Part shown: piece by piece, positions 16,596-24,375 of the stretch
Numbering within the stretch: the stretch's first letter is position 1
Layout: every line of letters starts with the position of its first letter
Assembly (NCBI RefSeq): GCF_015690345.1
Contig: NZ_JADPUN010000404.1
Location: 1 to 39,656, forward strand
DNA length: 39,656 nucleotides
From: Plantactinospora alkalitolerans
GTDB lineage: Bacteria; Actinomycetota; Actinomycetes; Mycobacteriales; Micromonosporaceae
Direction: 5' to 3'
Made by a program: the position numbers and the translations under genes
The notes under the pieces: generated by a model
What the model was told of the DNA's origin: nothing
Database searches by the model: none
What the model saw: the letters and a program-made list of their open reading frames with translations, nothing else

Positions 16596-18199
16596 ACCCG
16601 TGGGCTGGTGGTTGGAGTCTCCTGGCTGGCCACCGAGATGCCCGGCTTGCCGGCGAGTACGACGAACTCGGCGGCGGTCCGGACCGTGGCCGTTGGCGCC
16701 CAGACCGTGTCGACCAGTCGGAGCGAGTTGAGCATCCGTTCCGGGGTCACGTCGCAGACGACGTACCCGCGCTGGTTGTCGATGTACTTCCAGTGCGGGC
16801 TCTCCGCCATGATCGGGTCGTACGTCCGGTGGAAGGCGGCGGTGTCCGGGTTGCCGCCCGAGGTGATCGACGTGCCGGTGATCTCGGCACCGACCACCGG
16901 TGAGGCCGGGTCGTCGAAGTCCGGTTTCAGGTCGCAGACCCAGGTGCAGTGCCGGTCTCCGGTCAGCACGACGGGATTGTCCACCTGGCCGGAGCCGAAG
17001 AACTCCAGCAGCCGACGCCGCTGCGTCCGGTACCCGTCCCAGTTGTCCAGGTCGAACGTCTGCGCCGGTCCGGCCTGCCGGTCGTTCGAGGCCCACATCA
17101 CCTGGTTGGCCAGCAGGTTCCATCGGCTGCCGGACGAGCGCAGCCCGTGCACCAGCCAGCGCTCCTGCTCCGGCCCGGTCATCGACAGGTCGGGACTGGC
17201 GGCGTCGGCCAGGCTGGCCGGCTGGTCGCTGCGGTACTGCCGGGTGTCCAGCACGTGCATGCTGGCCAGGTTGCCGAACTGGAACCGCCGGTAGAGCCGC
17301 AGGTCGAGGCCGCGCGGCAGGGCCGACCGGCGCAGCGGCATGTGCTCGTAGTACGCCTGGAGAGCGGCCTTGCGCCGGGCCCGGAACGCCTCCGGAGTCT
17401 GCAGGTCCGGATCCTGCGGGATCTCGTCGGCCCAGTTGTTGTCCAGTTCGTGGTCGTCGAGGGTGACGATCCACGGGAACGCCCCATGCGCGCGTTGCAG
17501 GTCGAGATCGGTCTTGTACTGGGCGTGCTGGTTCCGGTAGTCGGTCAGCGAGTACGGCTCGTCGGTGCCCTGATGCACCCGGTACGCCGCCGGATTCGGC
17601 CGGTTCTCGTAGATGTAGTCGCCGAGGAAGGCGACGAAGGCGAGGTCTTCCTCGGCGAGGTGCTGGTGCGCGGTGTAGGCGCCGGCCTGGTAGTCCTGGC
17701 AGCTCGCGAACGCGAACCGGAGCCGCCGGGGCCGGGCGTGCGCGGCCGGGGCGGTCCGGGTCCGGCCGACCGGCGAGACCTCCTGGCCAACCCGGAACCG
17801 GTAGTGGTAGTCGCTGTCCGCGCTCAGTCCGGAGACCTCGACGTGCACCGAGTGGGCCAGGTCGGGGTGGGCAAGCGCGGTGCCGCGGCGGCGCACCCGC
17901 CGGAACCGCTCGTCGGAGGCAACCTCCCAGTGCACCGGCACCGGCCGGGCCGGCATGCCGCCGCCGAGCAGTGGCTGCGGGGCGAGGCGGGTCCACAGCA
18001 CCACGCCGTCGGGCAGGGGGTCACCCGACGCGACGCCGAGGGTGAACAGGTTGCCGGGCAGTGGTCCGCCGGCGCTGGACGGGATGTGCGCGGCGGCGCC
18101 GTCGGGGGTCAGCAGCATCGGTCCGACCACGATGCCGGCGGTCGCGACACCGGCCGCCGAGACGAAGCGTCGGCGGCTGAGCGGGTACGGGAAAGTCAT
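16592..18199 (-). CDS. Tat-exported alkaline phosphatase D (PhoD-like) phosphodiesterase/phosphatase
   Basis: The 535-residue protein has a twin-arginine signal (PLSRRRFVSAAG, about 6-17, then a hydrophobic run ending near AAAHIP), so it is exported folded. An N-terminal fibronectin-like PhoD_N domain (about 50-155) precedes the metallophosphatase domain. Its metal and active-site motifs are FASCQDY, FLGDYIYE, TLDDHELDNNW, LDTRQYRSDQP and VVLTGDRHCTW. PhoD-type enzymes use Ca/Fe and release phosphate from esters outside the cell. ATG 18199 has no strong ribosome site. It lies 62 bp downstream of the hydrolase gene on the same strand, probably one transcript. Its stop codon is formed by repeat copy 1, so the last residues may have changed when the repeat arrived. 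Confidence 0.9.
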   Translation of the reverse strand: MTFPYPLSRRRFVSAAGVATAGIVVGPMLLTPDGAAAHIPSSAGGPLPGNLFTLGVASGDPLPDGVVLWTRLAPQPLLGGGMPARPVPVHWEVASDERFRRVRRRGTALAHPDLAHSVHVEVSGLSADSDYHYRFRVGQEVSPVGRTRTAPAAHARPRRLRFAFASCQDYQAGAYTAHQHLAEEDLAFVAFLGDYIYENRPNPAAYRVHQGTDEPYSLTDYRNQHAQYKTDLDLQRAHGAFPWIVTLDDHELDNNWADEIPQDPDLQTPEAFRARRKAALQAYYEHMPLRRSALPRGLDLRLYRRFQFGNLASMHVLDTRQYRSDQPASLADAASPDLSMTGPEQERWLVHGLRSSGSRWNLLANQVMWASNDRQAGPAQTFDLDNWDGYRTQRRRLLEFFGSGQVDNPVVLTGDRHCTWVCDLKPDFDDPASPVVGAEITGTSITSGGNPDTAAFHRTYDPIMAESPHWKYIDNQRGYVVCDVTPERMLNSLRLVDTVWAPTATVRTAAEFVVLAGKPGISVASQETPTTSPRV

Positions 18200-18261
18200 G
18201 TGCTCGATGGTCGTCAGGTAGGGCGAACCGCACCACCCGCGACAATCGACCTGAAGCAGTA

Positions 18262-19218
18262 CTACAGCGGAACGAAGGGTGTACTCAGGTGCGGGGTGCC
18301 GAGCCTGGCTCCCGGCCGGCCAGCCAGCTCGCCGAGAACCCGTTCCCGGGACCGCCGGGCCTCCTCCGCATCGTCCTCGTGGGCGTACGGCAGTTCGGGC
18401 GCTACCAGCTGCACCATGTGCACCAGCAGGTCGCCGCTGAGCAGCAGCGCCCCAGCGGTAAGGAAGGGCCCCTTCTTATCGCTTTTCGTAGAAGAAGGGT
18501 CCCCTGTTAACCGGTCAGCCTCGACCAGCACGGACTGGTGGCCGGGGGTGTGGCCCGGGGTGGAGAGCACTCGTACGCCAGCGGCTAGTTGTTCGTCGCC
18601 GTCGACGGCGCTGAGCTGACCGGTCGCCAGGAGTGGGTCGAGGAGATGCTCGGCCAGGCCGGGGGCGCCGTGCCGGCGGATGGTGTCGATTTCCGCCCGT
18701 TGCAGCAGGTAGCGGGCGTTCCGGAAGTACGGGGTCGGCGGGTTCCCCGTCACGGCCCAGCCGATGTGATCGGTGTGCATGTGGGTGAGCACCACCGTGT
18801 CGACCTGATCCGGCGAGATTCCGGCGGCGGCCAGTTCGGCGGGCAGCCGGCCCGGCACCGGAGCCCAGCTCTTCGCCGGGGCGTCGGCCGGTCCGACGCC
18901 GGTGTCGACCAGGATCACCCGACCATCGCCGCCAGCGTCGGTGCCGTTCTCCGTGCCGTTCTGCGCGCCGCCTTCCGTGCCGTTCTGCGCGCCGCCCTCC
19001 GCGCCGTTCCCCGGGTTGCCGTCGAACCGGATCGCGAAGCATCGGAACGGCAGCCGCCACTGCCCGTCGGCGGTCACCGCGGCCGCGTCGCGTTCGTCGG
19101 CGAGTCGCCAGTGTTCCGGGCTCGCGGTGGGGAACGCCTCGGCGCGGGGCTGGAAGAACAGTCCCTCGGCATCCGGCAGCGCGATGACGGTGGCCCGACC
19201 CACGGAACAGCTGATCAT
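18262..19218 (-). CDS. Metallo-beta-lactamase-fold hydrolase interrupted in frame by a 54-bp repeat
   Basis: The 318-residue enzyme has the zinc motif [10 protein letters not shown], the next ligand in STPGHTPGH and the bridging Asp in LLSGDLLVH, so it is probably catalytic. The arrangement resembles lactonase- or hydrolase-type members; the substrate is unknown. Two insertions are visible. Residues about 237-254 ([18 protein letters not shown]) are encoded by repeat copy 2, placed between two strands (VLVEAD and ALLLSGD). Residues about 70-95 are a Gly/Asn/Thr-rich stretch encoded by 24-bp tandem repeats (18953-19000). Both keep the frame and seem to sit in loops. The ATG at 19218 has TACACT (19226-19231) upstream at near-leaderless spacing. 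The gene is divergent from icd. Confidence 0.88.
   Translation of the reverse strand: MISCSVGRATVIALPDAEGLFFQPRAEAFPTASPEHWRLADERDAAAVTADGQWRLPFRCFAIRFDGNPGNGAEGGAQNGTEGGAQNGTENGTDAGGDGRVILVDTGVGPADAPAKSWAPVPGRLPAELAAAGISPDQVDTVVLTHMHTDHIGWAVTGNPPTPYFRNARYLLQRAEIDTIRRHGAPGLAEHLLDPLLATGQLSAVDGDEQLAAGVRVLSTPGHTPGHQSVLVEADRLTGDPSSTKSDKKGPFLTAGALLLSGDLLVHMVQLVAPELPYAHEDDAEEARRSRERVLGELAGRPGARLGTPHLSTPFVPL
18458..18511. repeat. 54-bp palindromic repeat, copy 2 (inside a coding sequence)
   Basis: This is a decayed copy of the element at 16542. The right arm (minus-strand sense) is intact, while the other arm has about six changes, so pairing falls to about 16 of 22. It lies wholly inside the hydrolase gene and is translated without a stop. 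Its 54-bp length is a multiple of three. Confidence 0.85.
18953..19000. repeat. Two 24-bp tandem repeats within the hydrolase gene
   Basis: Two 24-bp units differing at one base, with partial units on both sides (18941-18952 and 19001-19010), encode NGTEGGAQ-type repeats. The multiple-of-three length keeps the frame, and the segment is probably a flexible surface loop. Confidence 0.8.
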
Positions 19219-19248
19219 GGCGGGCAGTGTACGGGCCCTCGGCGCGCT

Positions 19249-19266
19249 GCAGTACGCTCGTACTGC
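19249..19266. promoter_or_regulatory. Perfect 18-bp palindrome between the hydrolase gene and icd
   Basis: GCAGTACGCTCGTACTGC has perfect 8-bp arms and a 2-bp centre. It overlaps TACGCT (19253-19258), a possible icd -10, and lies where the -35 of the hydrolase promoter (TACACT -10 at 19226-19231) should be. The form suits binding of a dimeric regulator such as a TetR-type protein. The dyad is seen; the role is inferred. Confidence 0.5.
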
Positions 19267-19301
19267 TAGAGAGCATGTGTCCCGGAGAGGAGCGCCGGCC
19301 G

Positions 19302-20519
19302 ATGGCGAAGATCAAGGTTACGAACCCGGTTGTGGAACTCGACGGCGACGAGATGACCCGGATCATCTGGAAGCAGATCCGCGAGCAGTTGATCCTGCCG
19401 TACCTCGACGTCGACCTGCACTACTACGACCTGTCGATCCAGTACCGCGACGAAACCGACGACCAGGTCACGGTCGATGCCGCGAACGCCATCAAGCAGC
19501 ATGGTGTCGGCGTGAAGTGTGCCACCATCACCCCGGACGAGGCCCGGGTCGAGGAGTTCGGCCTCAAGAAGATGTGGCGTTCGCCGAACGGCACGATCCG
19601 GAACATTCTCGGCGGCGTGGTGTTCCGCGAGCCGATCATCATGTCCAACGTGCCGCGGCTGGTGCCCGGCTGGACCAAGCCGATCATCATCGGCCGGCAC
19701 GCGCACGGCGACCAGTACAAGGCCACCGACTTCGTGGTGCCGGGACCGGGCACGGTGACCCTCACCTACACCCCGACCGACGGTGGGGCCCCGGTCGAGA
19801 TGGAGGTCGCGAACTTCGCTGGCGGCGGCGTCACGATGGGGATGTACAACTTCGACGACTCGATCCGGGACTTCGCCCGGGCGTCGCTGCGGTACGGCCT
19901 GGACCGTGGATACCCGGTCTACCTGTCGACGAAGAACACCATCCTGAAGGCCTATGACGGCCGGTTCAAGGACATCTTCGCCGAGGTGTTCGAAAGCGAG
20001 TTCAAGGCCGAGTTCGACGCCGCCGGAATCACCTACGAGCACCGGCTGATCGACGACATGGTGGCCGCCGCGCTGAAGTGGGAGGGTGGCTTCGTCTGGG
20101 CCTGCAAGAACTACGACGGTGACGTGCAGTCCGACACGGTGGCGCAGGGCTTCGGCTCGCTGGGCCTGATGACGTCGGTGCTGATGACCCCGGACGGCCG
20201 TACGGTCGAGGCCGAGGCGGCACACGGCACGGTCACCCGGCACTACCGGCAGTGGCAGAAGGGCGAGAAGACCTCGACCAACCCGATCGCGTCGATCTTC
20301 GCCTGGACCCGGGGTCTGGCTCACCGGGGCAAGCTGGACGGCACGCCCGAGGTGACCCGGTTCGCGGAGGCTCTGGAGCAGGTCTGCGTGGAGACCGTCG
20401 AGGGCGGTCAGATGACCAAGGACCTGGCCCTGCTCATCTCCCGGGACGCCCCGTGGCTGAGCACCGACGAGTTCATGGCCGCGCTGGACGGCAACCTGGC
20501 CAGGAAGCTCGCCGCCTGA
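19302..20519 (+). CDS. icd: NADP-dependent isocitrate dehydrogenase (homodimeric, eukaryote-like type)
   Basis: The 405-residue enzyme converts isocitrate to 2-oxoglutarate, CO2 and NADPH. The length and the motifs [27 protein letters not shown]-like ([14 protein letters not shown]), [12 protein letters not shown] and [13 protein letters not shown] place it in the homodimeric group shared with eukaryotes, not the monomeric 80-kDa form of many actinomycetes. The C-terminal region has MTKDLALLI. The ATG at 19302 is fixed by GGAGAGGAG 9 bases upstream; an in-frame ATG at 19227 lies beyond it and is rejected. A 16-bp perfect hairpin follows the stop. Confidence 0.96.
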   Translation: MAKIKVTNPVVELDGDEMTRIIWKQIREQLILPYLDVDLHYYDLSIQYRDETDDQVTVDAANAIKQHGVGVKCATITPDEARVEEFGLKKMWRSPNGTIRNILGGVVFREPIIMSNVPRLVPGWTKPIIIGRHAHGDQYKATDFVVPGPGTVTLTYTPTDGGAPVEMEVANFAGGGVTMGMYNFDDSIRDFARASLRYGLDRGYPVYLSTKNTILKAYDGRFKDIFAEVFESEFKAEFDAAGITYEHRLIDDMVAAALKWEGGFVWACKNYDGDVQSDTVAQGFGSLGLMTSVLMTPDGRTVEAEAAHGTVTRHYRQWQKGEKTSTNPIASIFAWTRGLAHRGKLDGTPEVTRFAEALEQVCVETVEGGQMTKDLALLISRDAPWLSTDEFMAALDGNLARKLAA

Positions 20520-20534
20520 CGTTCCGCCATCCGC

Positions 20535-20582
20535 GATGTTGACGACTTGTGGTCGTTCCGATGACGACAAGTCGTCAACATC
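20535..20582. terminator. Long perfect hairpin after icd
   Basis: Arms of 16 bp (GATGTTGACGACTTGT and its complement, 20535-20550 and 20567-20582) are perfect, around a 16-nt loop. It begins 16 bp after the icd stop and is AT-richer than its surroundings, which suggests an inserted repeat that works as the icd terminator. Confidence 0.7.
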
Positions 20583-20927
20583 CACGGACACCGCCTCGGG
20601 TGACGTCCAGGTGCGACCGATTTCTACCGTTACCACCCTTCGGGCAGCCTCGTTGGACAGGGTGGACGTGATGCCAGTCGCGTCCAGGAAGACCGGTCCG
20701 GTCGAGGCCGCCGCGAGAGGCCCGTACCGGTAGGACGGTCTTCCCGGCTGTTGCGCACAGCCGGCCGTCCCTTCCCTGCGGGGGGCCCTGTCCCGGGCCC
20801 CCCGCGCCCTCGTTCTGGGCGGCGCACCCGCCGGCATTTCGACCACTCGACCGGTGGACCACTCGACCACCATGGTCACCGCGGCGCGGGCGACCGTCGG
20901 ATCGGGCCCGCTCCCGATCGGCCGGCT
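20583..20927. other. Structured intergenic region with two more hairpins, no gene recognised
   Basis: No convincing coding sequence is present. There are two consecutive hairpins. At 20733-20770, GGACGG/CCGTCC encloses CCGGCTG-N7-CAGCCGG, with a 5-nt bulge on the left side. At 20778-20805, GCGGGGGGCCC pairs perfectly with its complement around a TGTCCC loop. The stacked stems could be a terminator pair or part of a small RNA. Direction is unclear. Confidence 0.45.
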
Positions 20928-21062
20928 ACTCCTCGACCCTGAACTCCTCGACCCTGAACTCCTCGACCCCGAACTCCTCGACCCCGAACTCCTCGACCCC
21001 GAACTCCTCGACCCTGCACTCCTCGATGGCGGACTACTCGATGGCCGACTCCTCGATCGCGC
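20928..21062. repeat. Nine tandem 15-bp repeats at the 3' end of the VOC gene
   Basis: Units of the form ACTCCTCGACCCTGA repeat nine times; the last three are more divergent. On the minus strand they read as pentapeptides EEF(R/G)V, EECRV and EESAI. The VOC gene stops within the second unit it enters; the remaining units lie just downstream, in the same frame. Confidence 0.9.
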
Positions 21063-21489
21063 CGAGGACGACGGTCCCGTCGTCGGTGACCCGCCAGCCC
21101 GGGTTGTGGGCGACCTCCCACAACACCTCGTTCGGGTCGGCGAAGTATCCGTGGTAGCCGCCGAAGGCGGCCTGCCGCCCCGGCTTGACGATCCGGGCCC
21201 CCGCGTCGCGGGCCCGGCCCAACACCCGGTCGACCTCCTCGGGGCTGTCGACGTTGTGCGAGAGGGTGAATCCACTCGGCGCGGCCGCGAGTCCGGACCC
21301 GGCGTCGATGTCGGCGAGGAACGCGTCCGCGTCGAAGAGGCCGAGCACCACGCCCGGGGCCAGCTGAAAGAAGATGATCTCGTCCGGTACGTCGAGCGTC
21401 GGCGACCAGCCCAGACCGTCGACGTAGAACCGTCGGGCCGCGTCGAGATCGAGCGTCGCAACCGTGATGAAATGAACCCGTTGCTCCAT
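21034..21489 (-). CDS. VOC (glyoxalase/bleomycin-resistance) family protein
   Basis: The 151-residue protein has a VOC fold: HFITVATLDLDAARRFYVDG at the start, IIFFQLAPGVVLGLFD, FTLSHNVDSPEEVDRVL and the second-module hallmark GGYHGYFADPNEVLWEVAHN with a conserved Glu. Metal ligands are plausible but the substrate cannot be named. ATG 21489 gives the family start; AT-rich AAAATATACG just upstream may be a -10 with a very short leader. It ends EESAIE at a TAG within a 15-bp tandem repeat. It lies 47 bp downstream of the lipoprotein gene on the same strand. Confidence 0.85.
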   Translation of the reverse strand: MEQRVHFITVATLDLDAARRFYVDGLGWSPTLDVPDEIIFFQLAPGVVLGLFDADAFLADIDAGSGLAAAPSGFTLSHNVDSPEEVDRVLGRARDAGARIVKPGRQAAFGGYHGYFADPNEVLWEVAHNPGWRVTDDGTVVLGAIEESAIE

Positions 21490-21536
21490 GAACGTATATT
21501 TTGTCAGCCCGGCTCGGTGGGACTGATCCGGCCCGC

Positions 21537-22118
21537 TCAGCCGTTGTCGCTCCGGTTGCCGCCGTCGTCCGTGGTCCCGGACGGTCCCAGCGGTCGGTGC
21601 TTCGCACACTGTCGGTCGGCCGCCTGGAAGGCCTCGGACCTCGGGTCGAGGTCGGGGCCGCCCTCGATGCTGATCCCACCGTTCTCGTCGGGGTCCGGGA
21701 ACTTCGGTACGCCGTTCGCGCGCATGCATTTCGCGTACTCCCGGGTCTGCTCCCGCGCCGCCGGGTCCACCTTCACCGGCTCACCACCGTTGGGCAGGTG
21801 CTGCTTGCACTTCTGCTGCGCCGCGTCGACCTTCTGCCGATCCGTACCCTCCGGCAGCGACAGGCCGACCGCACCGCCGTCGAACTCCGGGTCCGGGTAC
21901 TCCGGCACGCCGTTGGCGCGCATGCACCGGGCGAACCGCAGCAACTCCTCCTGCTGGCCCTGACGGTCTTTCGGTTCCGGACTCGCTCCGGTGGCGCCGG
22001 TCGCACTGCCACCCGCGGTGGCCACCCCGTCGCCGCCGTCGTCGGCCGGGCCGCAACCGGCCATGGTTACCGTCAGGGCGAGCAGCAGACCGAGTACCAG
22101 CCTCGTCCTTCTCCGCAT
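21537..22118 (-). CDS. Lipoprotein with two CMRANGVP repeats
   Basis: The 193-residue lipoprotein has the lipobox TMAGC (Cys22), an Ala/Gly/Thr-rich linker, and two related modules: RFARCMRANGVPEYPDP (about 61-77) and EYAKCMRANGVPKFPDP (about 127-143). Each is followed by a second Cys (QQKCKQH, DRQCAKH), so each module probably forms a disulfide-bonded helical unit. Such lipoproteins are frequent in actinobacteria, commonly beside efflux or two-component genes; the function is unknown to me. AGGAGGT lies 9 bases before the ATG. It diverges from the response-regulator gene, and the four 30-bp repeats between them may control both. Confidence 0.82.
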   Translation of the reverse strand: MRRRTRLVLGLLLALTVTMAGCGPADDGGDGVATAGGSATGATGASPEPKDRQGQQEELLRFARCMRANGVPEYPDPEFDGGAVGLSLPEGTDRQKVDAAQQKCKQHLPNGGEPVKVDPAAREQTREYAKCMRANGVPKFPDPDENGGISIEGGPDLDPRSEAFQAADRQCAKHRPLGPSGTTDDGGNRSDNG

Positions 22119-22204
22119 CGTCGTCCACCTCCTGCTGTCCGGGCCGGACGGGGTCGCCGGCCACCGGTGGAAGTAGAACCGGACCGACCTTTCCCGGCCG
22201 TCAC

Positions 22205-22324
22205 GGAAAAGGTTGACGCCGAGGTGACCCGGACGGAAAAGGTTGACGCCGAGGTGACCTGGACAGAAAAGGTTGACGCCGAGGTGACCCGGACAGAAAA
22301 GGTTGACGCCGAGGTGACCTGGTC
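22205..22324. promoter_or_regulatory. Four 30-bp direct repeats, candidate response-regulator binding sites
   Basis: Four units with exact 30-bp period share AAAAGGTTGACGCCGAGGTG followed by ACC; only the bases near the unit ends vary. Each unit contains GTTGACG-N4-GGTGACC, two TGAC half-sites 11 bp apart, the geometry bound by OmpR/PhoB-type regulators. They end 17 bp before the start of such a regulator gene and lie 86 bp or more from the divergent lipoprotein start. Autoregulation is inferred. Confidence 0.6.
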
Positions 22325-22341
22325 CGGATCACCATGGAGAC

Positions 22342-22998
22342 ATGCGGATCCTGCTGGTCGAGGACGAACGGCTGCTCGCCGACACGGTCGCCCAGGGGCT
22401 GCGCCGGGTCGCCCACGCGGTGGACGTGGTGCACGACGGCGGCGAGGCGCTGGAACGGATCGGCGTACACGATTACGACGTGGTGGTGCTCGACCGTGAC
22501 CTGCCGGTCGTGCACGGCGACGAGGTGTGCCGGGCGATCACCCGACAGGCATCCCCGGTACGGGTGCTGATGCTCACCGCCGCCGCCGAGATCGACGACC
22601 GGGTCACCGGACTGGCCCTGGGCGCGGACGACTATCTGCCCAAACCGTTCGCGTTCCGGGAACTGGCCGCCCGGGTGAGCGCGCTGGGCCGGCGGTCCCG
22701 GTCGGCCGCGCCGCCGATCCTGGAACGCGCCGGGGTACGCCTCGACCAGCACCGCCGCGAGGTCTACCGCGACGGCCGGTACGTCCCGTTGTCCCGTAAG
22801 GAGTTCGCGGTCCTCGCCGAACTGCTCCGCGCCGACGGTGCCGCGGTCTCCGCCGAGCAGTTGCTGGAGAAGGCGTGGGACGAGAATGCGGATCCGTTCA
22901 CCCACGCGGTGCGGATGGCGATCCTCAAACTGCGACGCAAGCTCGGTGATCCTCCGCTCGTGGTGACCGAACCGGGAGTGGGGTACCGGATCCCGTGA
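22342..22998 (+). CDS. OmpR-family two-component response regulator
   Basis: The 218-residue regulator has a receiver domain (1-115) with the acidic pair E7-D8, phospho-acceptor D51 (VVVLDRDLP), T79 and K101 (LPKPF). A winged-helix DNA-binding domain (about 125-218) has YVPLSRKEFAVLAELLRADG and the ending VVTEPGVGYRIP. ATG 22342 gives the family start MRILLVEDE; there is no well-spaced ribosome site, so a leaderless or very short leader transcript is possible. The stop overlaps the kinase start (GTGA), so the two are a coupled pair. Confidence 0.94.
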   Translation: MRILLVEDERLLADTVAQGLRRVAHAVDVVHDGGEALERIGVHDYDVVVLDRDLPVVHGDEVCRAITRQASPVRVLMLTAAAEIDDRVTGLALGADDYLPKPFAFRELAARVSALGRRSRSAAPPILERAGVRLDQHRREVYRDGRYVPLSRKEFAVLAELLRADGAAVSAEQLLEKAWDENADPFTHAVRMAILKLRRKLGDPPLVVTEPGVGYRIP

Positions 22999-24236
22999 AC
23001 CGGATGTCGTCCACGAGGCTGACCATTCGGGCCCGGCTGACGCTGGTCTACGGCGGACTCTTCCTGCTCGCCGGGCTGTTGCTGCTCGGGGTGACGTACG
23101 CCCTCGTCTCGCAGCGGCTGCCCGACCGGCCGTCCTTCACGGTGTCGGGGTCGCTGTCGGGGTCGGGGTCGGCCGGTGCCCGGCAGACCGACCCGGGACT
23201 GGTGAACGGCCAGCAGACGTCGCCACCAGCGCGGTCCGGTGATGCCGACCCGCCGTACCCGGCGGGGAATCTGGAACAGGTGAACCGGGCGGCCGTCGAG
23301 ACGCGGCAGGACGCCCTCGACGCCCTCCTCACCCAGGGCGGGATCGCTCTGGGTGTGGTGGGTGCCGCCGCGATCGCCTTCGGCTGGCTGATCGCCGGCC
23401 GACTGCTCCAGCCGCTGCATCGGGTGACCGAGACGGCCCGACGTATCGCCGGTGCCCCGGACGCCGATCGTGGCCTGCACGAGCGGATCGCGTTCACCGG
23501 TCCACCCGACGAGATCAAGGAACTCTCCGACACCTTCGACGTGATGCTGGAACGGCTCGACCATGCCTTCGACAGCCAACGGCGGTTCATCGCCAACGCC
23601 TCGCACGAACTGCGTACGCCGCTCACCCTGAACCGGACGTTGCTGGAGGTCGCGGTGGACGCCGACACGGCGTCCGTGGAACTACGCCAGCTTCGCACGA
23701 CGCTGTTGGCGGTCAACGCCCGGCACGAGCGGCTGATCGACGGGCTGCTCCTGCTGGCCCGGTCCGAACGTGAGGTGGCCGACCGCGCCTATCTGGACCT
23801 GGCGGACGTCGTGGAGCACGTGGTCGCGCAGGTACCGCCGGGCCCGGTCGCCGTACACGTCGAGGCGGCCGAGGCACCGGTCACCGGCAACTCCGTCCTG
23901 CTTGAGCGGCTGGTGCAGAACCTGGTCGAGAACGGGGTACGGCACAACGTCCCGCAGGACGGCTGGGTACGGATCAGCAGTGGCGCCGGGCCGGACGGTA
24001 CGGTCGTGCTGCGGGTCGCCAACACCGGGCCGGTCGTACCCGGGTACGAGGTGCCGAGGCTGTTCGAGCCGTTCCGTCGGCTCGTCACCGACCGGCTGGC
24101 CGCCGGCACGCCCGGTGCGGGGCTCGGACTGTCGATCGTCCGGGCGGTCGCCCTGGCGCACGGCGGCACGGCGCACACCGAACCCCGCGACGGTGGCGGC
24201 CTCGTCGTCACGGTCAGCCTGCCGGCCGCCGCCTGA
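22995..24236 (+). CDS. Sensor histidine kinase
   Basis: The 413-residue membrane kinase has a first membrane segment (about 16-36), an extracellular sensor part (about 37-112), a second segment (GIALGVVGAAAIAFGWLIAG) and a HAMP linker. The HisKA motif is FIANASHELRTPLT with the phospho-accepting His. The ATPase domain has N-box LVQNLVENGVRHN and G-box GAGLGLSIVRAVALAHGG. The sensor part includes a Ser/Gly-rich run and no recognisable ligand fold, so the signal is unknown. GTG 22995 overlaps the regulator stop; ATG 23004 is a close alternative. The gene ends convergently with the serine hydrolase gene. Confidence 0.93.
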   Translation: MNRMSSTRLTIRARLTLVYGGLFLLAGLLLLGVTYALVSQRLPDRPSFTVSGSLSGSGSAGARQTDPGLVNGQQTSPPARSGDADPPYPAGNLEQVNRAAVETRQDALDALLTQGGIALGVVGAAAIAFGWLIAGRLLQPLHRVTETARRIAGAPDADRGLHERIAFTGPPDEIKELSDTFDVMLERLDHAFDSQRRFIANASHELRTPLTLNRTLLEVAVDADTASVELRQLRTTLLAVNARHERLIDGLLLLARSEREVADRAYLDLADVVEHVVAQVPPGPVAVHVEAAEAPVTGNSVLLERLVQNLVENGVRHNVPQDGWVRISSGAGPDGTVVLRVANTGPVVPGYEVPRLFEPFRRLVTDRLAAGTPGAGLGLSIVRAVALAHGGTAHTEPRDGGGLVVTVSLPAAA

Positions 24237-24251
24237 CAGTGTCGTCCGAGA

Positions 24252-24314
24252 GCCGGGCGACCTGTCGGGCCAGCCGGGCGACCTGTCGGGCCGGCGGGTC
24301 GACCTGTCGGGCCA
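24252..24314. repeat. Three tandem 21-bp repeats between convergent genes
   Basis: Three units close to GCCGGGCGACCTGTCGGGCC plus one base run head to tail, followed by a partial, altered unit. They fill much of the gap between the kinase and the serine hydrolase genes. No coding or terminator role is clear. Confidence 0.75.
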
Positions 24315-24375
24315 GCCGGGCGCGGCCCGCCAGGCCAGCCCGGCACGGCCCGTCAGATCAGCCGGGCGCGGCCCG

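Noticed and set aside
20854-21963. Plus-strand frame with repeated LLDPE units
   Set aside because: It is the antisense reading of the 15-bp tandem repeats and the VOC/lipoprotein genes, not a gene.
22205-22324. Possible CRISPR array
   Set aside because: The four 30-bp units abut with no unique spacers and no cas genes are present; direct repeats next to a regulator gene fit better.
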